From positions 1,674,001-1,738,000 of the forward strand of contig JAQSEB010000049.1 of the NCBI GenBank assembly GCA_030063045.1: a stretch of 64,000 nt of DNA, read 5' to 3'. Under the pieces are notes generated by a model, which saw only the letters and a list, made by a program, of their open reading frames with translations, was not told where the DNA came from and made no database searches. Source of the DNA: Pratylenchus scribneri (Eukaryota > Nematoda > Chromadorea > Rhabditida > Pratylenchidae). The position numbers were made by a program, and so were the translations under genes. Of the stretch, positions 12,246-24,100 are shown piece by piece. Every line of letters starts with the position of its first letter. Position 1 is the first letter of the stretch.

Positions 12246-12514
12246 GAAGAGGAAAGAGGATTGGTGTGCAAATTTTGCCAATGCCAACGCCAACGGCAGG
12301 GGTGAAAGAGTTTCCCATAGCTTCAAAAAAAGGAAATGTGACAATATGCGCGTTGATGAGCCTATTCGAGAATAGAGCTCGGTCAATGCCCGTGTGCCAC
12401 CCCATCATGAATAAACGGATTCGCTTTTTGACACACTTTAAAAACACTCGACCAAAAGTCCCTAGGGAACAGGCAGTTTTTTCTTTCCGCTTTTAGAAAA
12501 ATGAAGCAAAAATC

Positions 12515-13170
12515 AGCGAACCATAATATAATATATGCTTTTGGGCATTTTTTGCTGGCATGAAACGTGCCTGGAGAGTTCATTTGGCTTTTTTGAGGGG
12601 AAGGAAAAATTTTTAGAAATGGAAGTATATATTTAAAAAGAATATGTGCCAATTTGGAATTTATTCATTCTCCCAAAAGCGGAGGTGTAAATAGCTTGAT
12701 GGAATTCTCTAATAAATCCGATGAAGGATGGTGGATTTAGCGACCAATCATTAAGCATTATTATTATGGGCAAAAAGCCATGTGTCCAATGGTCCAAAAT
12801 GGAACAGATGGGGGTGTGCCTGCTCCGTCTGTTCTGCTGCTTAAATGAAAAGTTCTCGGCACATAATATAAATTTGTTTTTAGGGCAATTTTAGCTATGG
12901 GTTTTAAAAGGGTTCATTTGGGGTGAAAATTTAAATAAAATGGAAGAAAATGAATGTGTGTGCCGATTTGGAGTTCATTCATGAAAAAGCAGACAGAAAT
13001 GGCTCATAGGAATTCCCTAATAATTCTGATGAATAGCGGTGGATTTAGCGACCAACCATTAAGCATTATTATTATGGCCAAGAAGCCGTGTGCCCAATAA
13101 GACCCAAATAAGAACCAAATGGGGGTGTGCCATCGTCTGTTCCGCTGCTTAAAAGAAAAGTCGTCGGCAC
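12515..13170. repeat. Tandem duplication of a ~320-bp segment
   Basis: The first copy (about 12515-12855) and second copy (about 12856-13170) share GGTGGATTTAGCGACCAA(T/C)CATT, AAGCATTATTATTATGG, AAGCCGTGTG-like and TCTGTTC(T/C)GCTGCTTAAA blocks in the same order. The best conserved blocks are not in a conserved reading frame, so this looks like duplicated non-coding or regulatory DNA. Confidence 0.65.
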
Positions 13171-13199
13171 TGCCAGAGCCATCATAATTTCATCTCTTC

Positions 13200-15230
13200 G
13201 CTGCTAGCTCACCGGCTGCCTTTTTGGCTGCCATGATTTTTTTATTTTTTTTATTCGCATTTTTCACAGTTGCCTTTCCCCGTAATGTTGGGGCCAAGAG
13301 TGGGGCTCTTCCCGGGAATTGGTCCCCTCTTTTTCGACTGGCCATATTTTCGCAAGTGAGGGAGGCTTTGGGGAGAGAATTTGCGTGTGCAAAAAAAGCA
13401 TTGACAACCAAATGAGGGAATGAGGGGAGGAAGGAGGAGGGATGTGACAGCCGGGGGAAGAAGACGGGAAAGAAGAGAGGGCGGCTGGCAGCAGAAGAAT
13501 TGCAACGACAACGACGCCGAAGGAAGAGGAGGAGGGAAAGGGCAATGGAATCAATAAAAAGAAAAAAAAATGGAAATTGGGGGAGTGGAGATTTTGAAGG
13601 CGCATGGAAAAGATGTGAATATGGCGCGACGTAGAAGGGTAATATAATAATAATTGTAAATAATTTTTTTTGTATGTGAAAAATTAACTAGTTTGAAGAA
13701 ATTGATTTTGATGAATTTGGTGGAAAAACATCTTTATTCGAAGGAAAATTTTTGATAATTTTAATTTTTTATCCAGAATAAAGAATTTAATTAATTTTTT
13801 AATGAATTTTATTTAAAGAATTTGATTAATTTTTTAATGAATTTTATTTAAAGAATTTGATTAATTTTTTAATGAATTTTATTTAAAGAATTTGTTAGAG
13901 AATTTTACTGATTTTTAATTAATTTTATAAGAGAATTTTATTGAATGAATTTTAGCAGAGAATTTAATTGAATTTTTTTTATGAATTTTTTTAGAGAATT
14001 TTACTGATTTTTCAATTAATTTTATTAGAGAATTTTTATTGATTTTTAAAAATTTTATTGAGAATTTTATTGATTTTTTGATGAATTTTATTTTATCCAC
14101 GGCATTAATTAAATTAATGTGTTGAGAATGAAGCCATTAATTTGGTAAAAATATTTAATTATAATTTTTCAATGGGAAAATCTCACGCGTAAAAATGATG
14201 TCAATTTGGTTCATTTTCCACTAATATAGATGACATTATAATTAAATTTAATTCCACTGTGGATAAACGATAAATGTTAATGGAAGCCAGATTTGGCCAA
14301 AAGTCATTATTGGATTCCCTAAGGGCCCTTAAAACTTATAATTATATTACGTAGAGCCAATTTGTGGGAAAATGCGGCCATTGTGAGGGAATGAAAATTG
14401 GGTAGGAGGGAAAGCTGCTTAATTACGTCACAAAATACTCAACAAAATGAGGCAAAAAGAAAGAAAGAAGCTTCCATTTTGTTTCCTTCCGCCGATTCCT
14501 TCCGATTAGCCATCATTATTATTTGAGGCTTCTTTTTCAATTGGGAATAATTATTAATGATTGATGGGAATGCAAGTTGACAGCTGCCGAAGGGAAAGAA
14601 AGCACAGAGAACAATGAAAAGTGTGGAATAAATAAATTTAGGTTTATGGAAATATTTTTGTTTATTAAGGTCGCCACCTCAGTCCTCACTTGATTTTATA
14701 GTCAAGAAATTCACGTGACGCAAAAAATTACGTTAAAAATAGGATTATGGAATTTTTGTTGATTCGTAATTTTGCGGTACCCCGTACCCGTCATCAGAAT
14801 CAGAGCTCAATTCAGTCAGTACAGTATCCAGTGATGTATGGACGACAGCACTGCTTGTATTGGAATTTGGAAGGGAAAATTGAAGAGAGGGGGGCAATCT
14901 AATAAGGCCAAATTGATGAGCAGTGGAACAAATGGAGGAGAGATAAGGGCAAAAGGAGGCCAATGACAATGACTTGAAACGTGCGCAATCCAAGGGGGTG
15001 GGGATGGGGAATGGAGGCTTTTTTGGTCTTTTTTCCCAACATTTTCACTTGCCATTTTTCTCGAACCATTGTTTACAAAACCATCGATGAATTTAAAGAG
15101 TAATTGATTGCGATTAAATGATTTATTCGTTTATGATAAGCAACAGTTTTGAAATGGATGGTTTTAACGACGAAGTGGACATTTTTATGGAGAAAGGGGA
15201 AATCCGAAATTTATGATTTATTTTTTTGTG
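13200..15230. other. Spacer with purine-rich tract and AT tandem repeat, no supported gene
   Basis: 13400-13620 is a G/A-rich tract. 13780-13900 holds three copies of a ~36-bp repeat (GAATTTGATTAATTTTTTAA...) that grades into degenerate copies to 14095. ORFs near 13264-13605 and 14745-15055 lack recognisable domains and start context. A short minus-strand stretch at 14745-14830 (LSSDSDDGYGVPQ) could be a terminal exon but has no support. Confidence 0.4.
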
Positions 15231-15301
15231 TTTATTTTGCTAAATTAATTTGAAATTGTCTTTTTCTTCGCCATTCCATCAGAGTGCGCAATTCTCTTGA
15301 T

Positions 15302-15906
15302 TCAATAATTGCATCGCGGTTTGCAAACACAGGGCAATCCGAAGCCTTCACAATGGCCCGTGCCATAGTAGCGCCCAGTGCAAGAATTGACAATTCGTTG
15401 GCATTTGTGACGACAATTGTCCCCTCCACTTCCGCGCCAACATGTTGGCCAACTTCGCTTTTTTCGTGACAAATGTGCCGGCTTTTCCACAGTGATGATG
15501 ATTTCTTCCGCCGATTTGCCCTCGTCCTCACCAGCCGAGATGGCAATTTTCTGAATTAAAAATAATTTTATTAGGGTTTCATTTCATTGCAATTCAAATT
15601 TTGAAAATATTTTTAAATAATTAATTATAGTTGTTAATATGATAAAATTTTGAATTTGTTGAAGAATTTTATTAATTTTTCCCATAGGAAATTTTTTTTT
15701 ATTTTTTGAATATTACTAATTCCCATTTTTGTGCATTTTTTTATGAAACTTGCCTCGTGTGCACCATCGATCGAGTCGGAAATCTCATCAGCCTCAGTCT
15801 CGACGGCATTACCCAATTGGTTTTGCTGCTGCAGAATCACCAGAAGCAGCAGAACGCAGACAATCAACATACCAAATTTAGTTGTGTAGGACTTGAAAAG
15901 CGGCAT
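15302..15906 (-). CDS. ASABF-like CS-alpha-beta defensin precursor (antimicrobial peptide), 133 aa
   Basis: Two exons: 15906-15754 and 15550-15302. The join is in frame if the intron uses a GC-AG donor (GAG|GCAAGT). The precursor has a hydrophobic signal segment (FGMLIVCVLLLLVIL, residues ~11-25), an acidic propeptide and an RKKR cleavage site, then a Cys-rich C-terminal peptide of about 50 residues ending at the stop. The eight cysteines are spaced C-x8-C-x3-C-x6-C-x9-C-x6-C-x1-C-x3-C. The CxxxC, GxC and CxC elements are those of CS-alpha-beta defensins, and GTGHCE...PCVC..RC matches nematode ASABF peptides. The likely role is a secreted peptide of innate defence. An in-frame ATG further upstream (15976-15978) would add 24 residues, but the signal segment favours 15906. 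Confidence 0.8.
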
Positions 15907-17040
15907 TGTCTTGGTTTGAGTTTGAATCGTTGTGGGAGTGATAATTCGGTGGTATTTGATTGGGAAAGAGGATGGCATGGAATGAGGCAGAACTAATTTT
16001 TCATAAGTTTAAATAAGTCGTATGAAAGTCCTGAGTTGAGTTTGCCGTTTCCATCGAAAAAATGGAAAATATTTATCACAATATATTTCAATTTGTTTTC
16101 AAAATTGCAATAGCTACAATTTTTTTAAGCATCAAAAAAACAATTCATAACCATTTCCTTTCGTTCATTGGGCTTTCCCTTTCATTCATTGGGCTTTCCC
16201 TTTCACTTATTTTGCTTTCCCTTTCGTTCATTGGGTTTTCCCTTTCCCTTGCGAATGGTGAAATTTTTGTTCAGTTGACTTCTTCATTAATTAACTCAAC
16301 AGCTTTTCGGCCAATTGATTCCTTATGGACAAAATTTTAAAAAAATGTTGTTTATAAGAGACTTTACTTGATCAAATTAAAATATTAAATAGTAAAATTA
16401 AATGAAAAAAATGGATTCAATCTCAAAAAAATTGATAACTCATATTTTTCATAATTTTAATTTTTCAAGAAATTTTTATTCAAATTATAGCCGGAAAAAT
16501 GAATGATAACTAATTTATTCATGGTTGAAGGTAGAAAAAAAACTTAAGAAAATAAAATTATTAGCATTTTGAAGCACATAATTTAACATTGATCAATTGA
16601 TCTCGGGCAAAATCTCTTTCATTTTTATATTATTTATCCTCTTCTATATTTTGCTCTTTTGGATTCAGTAGGCAATGAATTTCGCAAATGACTTTGCTCT
16701 TGAAGCTGAATCGATCTGCTGCAAATTGTATATTTTATTCTGGTCGTTTTGAAAAATAAATATGAATATTTTAAATTATTTTTAGAATAAAACTGTTTTT
16801 TTAAATTTAATGATTTTAAATAAAAATTAAACCTTAAAACACAAACAAATTTTTATACAAAAATTTTTCATGGCCATAATTTGTTCATACTAATTTGTTA
16901 TAAATTTAAATAAAACAAAATTTTCCAGACTATTAGAGAGATATATATATGCCCAGCCCATTATTTTTTTCCTTTTTCATTTTGCTTTTCATTGCATTTT
17001 TTAATTAATTTTTGTAATTTTCATCAAATTAATTTTCGGC
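15907..17040. other. Spacer upstream of the defensin gene, with a short tandem repeat
   Basis: 16150-16240 holds about four copies of a ~24-bp unit (CATTGGGCTTTCCCTTTC). The rest is AT-rich without a supported gene. Confidence 0.5.
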
Positions 17041-17046
17041 TTTGAC
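17041..17046. repeat. 6-bp target site duplication of the Maverick (second copy 40518-40523)
   Basis: TTTGAC lies just outside the left AGTAGT end and again just outside the right ACTACT end. Six base pairs is the duplication length known for Maverick/Polinton integration. Confidence 0.9.
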
Positions 17047-17215
17047 AGTAGTCATTTGTATAGGGTGTGTCAAAAGGGAGCTTAAGAGATCAAGGATCAA
17101 AAAAGATCTAAAACTAAAAAGATCTAAAGCCCTAGGATTTCGGCTTTATCCCACCAAAATCTCTAAGAAATCCTTCCCAATTTTAATGGTTGACTGAAGC
17201 CAACATCTAAAGTCT
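17047..17215 (+). repeat. Left terminal inverted repeat of the Maverick
   Basis: The segment with TCAAAAGGGAGCTTAAGAG, GATCTAAA, CTAGGATTTCGGCTTTATC and CCAACATCTAA is found inverted at 40255-40412. Identity is clear but imperfect, with small indels. Confidence 0.88.
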
Positions 17216-20200
17216 AATTTTCAAATCTAAATCCCATAAAAGGTCATTTAAATAATGATATTTATATTTAATTAATTACTAATAATTTTTAATAAAAATT
17301 TTATTTCCAAAAATTGATTCGCCCAATTTTTTCAAAGAATCTCCCAATCCATTCCCCCGGCCCATCTTCCTCCCAAAATCATCCTCATCGGCCGTCTACC
17401 TCATCCACAGCCACCCATCTCCCATCCGCTCTCCCAATCCATTTCCCTCCACTACCAAACAGCAGGCATCGACTGCCTCCGTTGTCCATCGTCCACTCTC
17501 CCCCTATCCATCACCATCCGCTGCTGCCAACCTATCGACCGCCTCCCCTTGTCCCCCTATCCATCTCCATCCGCTGCCAACCTATCGACCGCCTCCCCTT
17601 GTCCCCCTATCCATCTCCATCCGCTGCCAACCTATCGACTGCCTCCCCATCCACTTTATCCCTCCAGCCATCATGGCCATACTAAGTCAATGTCCATCCT
17701 CTCCTTTTTGCATCGCGCTAGTTTGAAACAACTGTTCCTTTAGATTGCGTTCAGTAATCGAAATTTGAAAAGTTGTTCTTTTTTCTTCTTTGGTCTCTCT
17801 CTCCCTTGTCCCCAATCGATGAAAGACCAAAACTTTCAATGGAATGGAGGTCGGTCGGACTCAAATGAGCTTCTAATAAAATAGAGGAGAACTTTTTAAT
17901 ATTCATAATTATTAGTAAAAATATTTTATGGTTTGCAAATCATATTAAATCAAAGAAGAATTTTCCCCCGGACTAGTCCCACCCTAAAAAAGGAAAAAAA
18001 GTTAAAAGAACTCCTCATTAAATTATTAAAAATTGTATTGAAACAATTTAATAAATGATAAAATGGAAAATAATTTACAGCCGGAAAATTCTCAAACGAA
18101 AGAAGTGGAAAATTATTAAATATAATTTTTTAATTAAATAAAAATATGATAAAAATTAAAATCAAACTAATCCCCTACGGTACTCGGTCTGTCCTCCGCC
18201 CCCTTCCCTGATTGGTTGGCACTCTTCTTCCAACTGTCCCCGACACTGAAGAGTGGACTGGGACTAACTAAAGTATTGGGGACTTAGCAACGATGACCCA
18301 ATAAATTATTTAAAACTATAGAATAGAAAAGTAAAAATGGATTGAATCTAAAACAGAGGGAGCCTCTTATTAAAAATGGAAATAAGATTTTTGCACCCGT
18401 AATTATTAATAAAATTATTTTTATGATTTTGCAAATTTAATTTAATCTCGAGAAAAAATTTATTATACTTCCAGGAGAGTCCAATCCAAAAAGAGAAGAA
18501 GAGTAAAGGAAGGGATAGAGGAGGATAGTTAAATTATTAAAAATTAAGTTAAATATTATGTTCAAATAAGGAAATTTGGCCTTCGAGCCTAGTCTGATCC
18601 CTCCCCCTAGAAAATTGTGATGGAAGTTTGTCAAACTTATTATTTTCCAAAAAAAAAAAACTAAAAGAAAAAGTGGAATGGGAGCTTCTCATTAAATTAT
18701 TAAAAATTATCTTGATTATTTTAATTGTCAAATATGAAAGAATCCAAAAATAGACGGAAGAAAAGATAAGATTAAAAAGGGGATAGTTCCATTGAAATAA
18801 AATATAAAATGATTAAAAAATACTTCAATAAATTTTAAAAATTCTAATAATTAGTATATTCAAAAGGACCCTGTGGAAAAGAGTGAAAGATTTTTTAAAA
18901 TGTCCAAAAAAATGTATAGTATGAAAGGGGAAAAATTAAACCTTCGTGATTCCTATTTCTGACCAATCGCTGGACAGAAAAGAAGGAACCCTAAAGGAAG
19001 AAAAAAGAACTTTAGGAAGGAAAAGACGGGGATATCCATTAGATTATTAAAAAATTTATTATACGTTTCTAATTTTCGGACTTATATAAATACAAAAATA
19101 TGATAAAAAAGATATGAATATTTTCCATTATCCACCGATGGAATAGAAGAACTCTCCAAATCCATATTACTAGTTTCCAGTCATAAATTATTCGAATAAA
19201 TTAAACGGACCATATAGAAAATGAAGAAGAAATGGTCATAAATGATAATAGACGAATGACGACATTTAAAAAAGAAAGAATTGGGGATTATATATGAATT
19301 TCGATTAAAAATTATCATATTTGGGGAGTTGAAAGGAATATATGAAAATTTGGAATCAACCCCATTAAATTCCATTTTATTTACTACCCATTAGGAGGCC
19401 ATTTCCTTCATCCTATCGATCCATACCCCATCCTACCTTCCGCCCATTCTCACCCGTCGATATTTGCCCTAAGTCAACATTTTTGGCTCTCCTCCCCAAT
19501 GGAAATCTTTACGCTTACCATAGCCTACATATAATTTTCCTTTCTTTTTTTAACACATGATGTGGACTTTCCCTTACCCTCCCCATATTTTCCATTCTCA
19601 TTCTTCATATCCCCTCCATTCTACCAATTGTGGGTCTATACTGACCCCAAGCCAATAATCCGCCCATCGTCCATCCCAATTCCCCCAAAAAATTCTCATT
19701 AATTCAAATATTCCCCTGATGACCCATTCATCCTCCCTAATTTCCATAATAAAAAATTTTATTCTAATATTCAGCGACTACAAATTTAATATTTTATTTC
19801 TATTCTTCAAAAATATTCAACGACAACAAATTAATAATAATTCTACAAATTATTATTAAAAATGCTACAATTATATTCAAATTAAACCAATTATGAGGTG
19901 TTGAATTTTGGTCTTAAAGATTTTTTATTTTTAAAATAAAATAAAATAAAATAATCTTTACCAACAATTCGATTCCTAATATTGGTTTAAAATTCTACAA
20001 ACAAACTAATCCTACAAAATTAAATTCTACTTCAAATTATCAACTACAAAACTAAAATTTCCAACCTATTTGATCTTCCCGCATCCAATGTCTGTCTCCC
20101 CACAATGCCATCCCCGAACACCCTTCATTTTTCCACCCTCCCCAATCCCATGTTCAAAAACGAAAATGGCCCCGGTCCAACGATAGCGACCAACCCCTCC

Positions 20201-21093
20201 CCAGTTTTTACATCCATTCAGTTTACACCCAATTTGATCTTTTCGGCATCCAATGCCAACAAACCCACACTTCCATCCCAATCTCCCTCCCTCCCTCACT
20301 TTTCCATCCCGCACCCCAATTCCCCCTCTCCATTTGATTTTTACTTCACCCCTTCCAATACCAACTGTCCCTTCCAACACCAACCAACCCTTCCAATGCC
20401 TCTGGCCCAATGCCAGTGGCCCTGGTCCAGCGATAGCGGCCCTGACACAACGAAAGCGACCCTGGTCCTAGCGAAAGCGACCAGCCGTCCCTCTGCCACA
20501 CATCCCTCCCTAATTCCCATTGCCTTTTTCCCTCAATTCCATACCCAAAGACCCCCTCCCCCATTATTTTCCACTTCATTTGAATTTTGCCGCCCGTTCC
20601 CCATTTATTCCCCATTCCCAAATGACAAGTCAATTCATCGCCCGCTTCCTTTGTAGACCAAACTTTTTTCGCCTTTTTAGTTTTAAATTCCAAGGACACA
20701 TTTTATTTACAAATTTATTTGGAAAAAATATAAAAACGGATTTTTGTGAATAGTAAAAATTTAATGAAAATATAAATAAATAATAGAAAATAGATATATT
20801 CTCATCATCCATTCTTGTAATTTTTTGTACCTGAAAAATAGGAAAAAATGATTAATCATTATTATTTTTATTCCTCCCCGATTATATGTCTATTTCCTCA
20901 TTTGTTCCCCAGGAATAAGATTAGGGCAAGGATCAAAGGATAGGATAAAAAATTAAATTGGGATAAATTTTCACTTTTGGATCAATTGTCATTTTATATT
21001 TTAATTGGGATAAAAATTCATTTTAGTAAATTAAATGAACCAATAGGCTTTCGCCACGTCAGCACAAAACATTATCGATCCCCAAATATCCGA
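17216..21093. other. Left arm of the Maverick: about 3.9 kb without a supported gene
   Basis: 17330-17690 is a pyrimidine-rich minisatellite with a ~50-bp unit (CCCCCTATCCATCTCCATCC, then GCTGCCAACCTATCGAC). 20060-20660 is rich in CCC/TTCC with repeated AGCGA(A/T)AGCG(A/G)CC units. Its ORFs on both strands are Pro/Ser-rich frame shadows. 18000-19400 has recurrent AT-rich blocks with ATTATTAAAAATT. This may be the remains of lost genes. Confidence 0.5.
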
Positions 21094-21119
21094 TGACTCA
21101 CCACCTTTGAGTATATAAA
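21094..21119 (+). promoter_or_regulatory. Promoter of the DNA polymerase gene: AP-1 site and TATA box
   Basis: TGACTCA at 21094-21100 and TATATAAA at 21112-21119 lie 55-80 bases before the first good ATG (21174). The same arrangement of a bZIP site and TATATAAA recurs at the two other plus-strand genes. Confidence 0.6.
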
Positions 21120-21173
21120 GTGACCAAAAAGGTCACTCCCTATTCAAAAATTGCAATTACCCAAAAGCGAAAA

Positions 21174-24100
21174 ATGCCCTCATCCTCCAAAAAACCCAAA
21201 TTTTTCATCGATAATTTGCTCGAAATCGAGCAAATTATATCCCCAAATTCAACATTACCAAGACGACGAAAAAATCCACAACCCCAAAAACTACCCAAAA
21301 TATTCGTCTACCAATATGGAAATGGGGAGGAATATGTGAATGATGCGGCAGAATATATTCAACAGCTCCCCAATTCGACCGACACGGAACACATCAAATC
21401 GTTCCGAACAACAAAATTCAAATCAAAATTTGTCATCACCAAACTCCCCGAAGACCCGGAAGGGCTCCTGTCCGGTGTCTTCAAATTTTGTGCAGATGAG
21501 GCGTCCAAAGCCACTTCTGCCCAATTTTCGAAGGCTCCAGATCGGATGGGGTTCACCATTACCAGCGATCTACTGGACAAAGGCCCCATATGGACACCAC
21601 TGGAACCAGTCACGGAAAACACCATCCAATCGGTTTTGAATATGTTTTTAAAAGTGGCACAGTCCAAATGGAAAGAGGGTGTGAGCCTTTGGGGGAGTCC
21701 CTTTACAGTTGAAGTAACTACGGCCGATCGGTCCGGGCTCCCCAGGCGCAGGCAAATCCGAGGGTCGGCCAAAGGCAAAGGAGTGACTCATAAGATTGCT
21801 GACAAATGCCTGATCAAAATTGAGAACGATTCGGACAATCGATGCCTATTCTATGCCCTGCAAGCCACACTTGTCTATCATGTGCGCGGATATTATCGGG
21901 AACAGTTTCGCCACTACAGAAAAGGTTTGCATGGGATGAAGGGGAAACTCAAAAATGATGTGGAAGAATTGATGCGCCAAGTGGGCGCTCCCCTCGATCA
22001 AGAGGATTATGATGCTGTTGAGTGGGTCCCCAAGGTCCGGGAATATTGGAACAGGGAATATGCGGGGAAATATACCTTCAAAATCTTCATATTCAATTCC
22101 GTAAGTCACTATAAGCCGATCCTGTCAGATGGGCCCAATGACTATACCACCTCTATCATCCTATACCATACAAAAGGGGAGCAAAATGGCAAAATGTGGG
22201 GCCACTTTGATGGTGTTCACAAATCGGGCAATTTGTTCGGCCAGCCATATTGCTTGACATGTGAACGATGCTACAGAGATGCAGCCAGCCATGCAACATC
22301 GTGCAAACAACGCTGCATCAAATGCAGTCGCATCGGTCCCCAGTTCCCATGTGAAAAGACCAGGTTTTACAAGTTTTGCGAAGGATGCGAAAAGACTTTT
22401 TACAACGAGGATTGTTTCAATCATCATAAAAAATCAGGTTTTTGTAAGCGATCAAAACAATGTCGAGATTGCGGGATCGTATGGGATGTGAATGTACACA
22501 AGCAAGTTGGCAGGTCCGAACATGTGTGTGGGGAGCAATGGTGCAAACGTTGCTATGATTTCCATACAAAAGAACGGGGGTGCTACATCAAACCGTACAA
22601 ACTTTTTGACAAAAAACCATGCCGATATATTGCATTCGATCTGGAAACGACCCAGCATGAGAAATATGATGAAAAGCGGAAAAAACATCGGCCAAACTTC
22701 CTCTCCGCAAAAGTTGCATGTACCATATGCATGGAAAATGGGGAGTGGCAAAATTCCCTCAAAGGGGAGCATCAATGTGCCATATGTGGACCGTCTCGGA
22801 AAATCACCTTCTCGGAATGGCCCTATACCCAAACGATTGTGGACGATCAACGAGTGACTGAAAAATTGCTCGAGGACTTTGTCAATTGGCTAATCAAGGA
22901 AGTGGACCATGGACTGGAAACGTACATCTATGCCCATTTTGGAGGTCGGTTTGACATTATTTTCATTTACAAACTGTTCTTTGGGATTGGGCATACTCCC
23001 GAGCTTATCCGTAGGGGGAACAAACTGTACGAAATGAAAGTCAAGGGCCTAAAGCTCTTTTTCCGTGATTCCTTCAATTTTATCCCCTGTTCATTGGCAA
23101 ACTTGGTCCCCACTTTTGACCTTGACATTCCGGATAAGCCGTACTTTCCCCATCTGGCAAATGTTCCTGACAATTATGGGAAGGACATTTATCCTACCCT
23201 GGACGACTATCTTGCCGGGGGAATGATGCCAAAGAAGCGCAAACATTTGGATGAATGGTTTGAGACCAACAAGCATGTGCCATTTAGACTGGAAGAGAAA
23301 TTGGCCGAATACTGTGTCAATGACACGGACATTTTGATGGCTGCCCTCGTCCGTTTTCGTCATGAATTCATGGACCTTTCCAAGCGGCTCCCCGACAAGG
23401 ATGGATTTGCTGATCGAGTAGGATTTCACACTCCCCATATGGGACTCGATCCCCTGCGTGAGGCGTTGACAATTACCTCATCCTGTGCCAAAATGTACAA
23501 GGCAAACCATCTTGGATATGATGAATTGGCATTGGTGCCTGAACGAAGCTACAACGGGGCAAGTCTACAATCCACCATTGCCTTCCATTACCTTCTCTGG
23601 TATGGGGAGGAGAACAATGTCAAGGTGCAAACAGCCTACTCCCCAGATGGCGAGAAGATTGTTGGCCGTTATTACCTCGATGGCTGGGTAGAAGAGGAGC
23701 AATTAGGCTTGGAGGTGCACGGTTGTGCGTGGCACGGCTGTCCTCGCTGCTATCCGGACGATCAAACCCTACTCCCCAATGGAAAAACAGCTGGATTCAC
23801 CCGAGAAGCAGATAGGCGAAGAACTGAAGAAATTCGATCACTTGTGCCTAATCTCAAGATTATATGGGAATGTGAGATTCGAGAAATGCTTAGGCAGAAT
23901 CCGGAAATGAAGAGAAGGTTTGCTGAATATCCAGATTATGGACCCATTAATATCAGGGACTGTTTCTACGGCGGCCGCACAGGACCAACACGCCTTCACT
24001 ATGAGGTAAAGCCTGGGGAGAAGATTTTTTACTATGATGTCACCTCACTGTACCCATGGGTCAATATGATGTTGGATGATGATTTTATCGGCTATCCTGT

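Noticed and set aside
12040..13605. Several overlapping ORFs on both strands
   Set aside because: They overlap each other in many frames, have no splice support, and the duplicated blocks do not keep a frame.
15232..15546. Minus-strand ORF of 104 aa (another frame of the defensin exon)
   Set aside because: The spliced frame gives signal peptide, RKKR and eight ordered cysteines; this frame gives nothing recognisable.
20066..20699. Overlapping Pro/Ser-rich and Gly-rich ORFs in the Maverick left arm
   Set aside because: Low complexity on both strands, no promoter like those of the other Maverick genes, no similarity.
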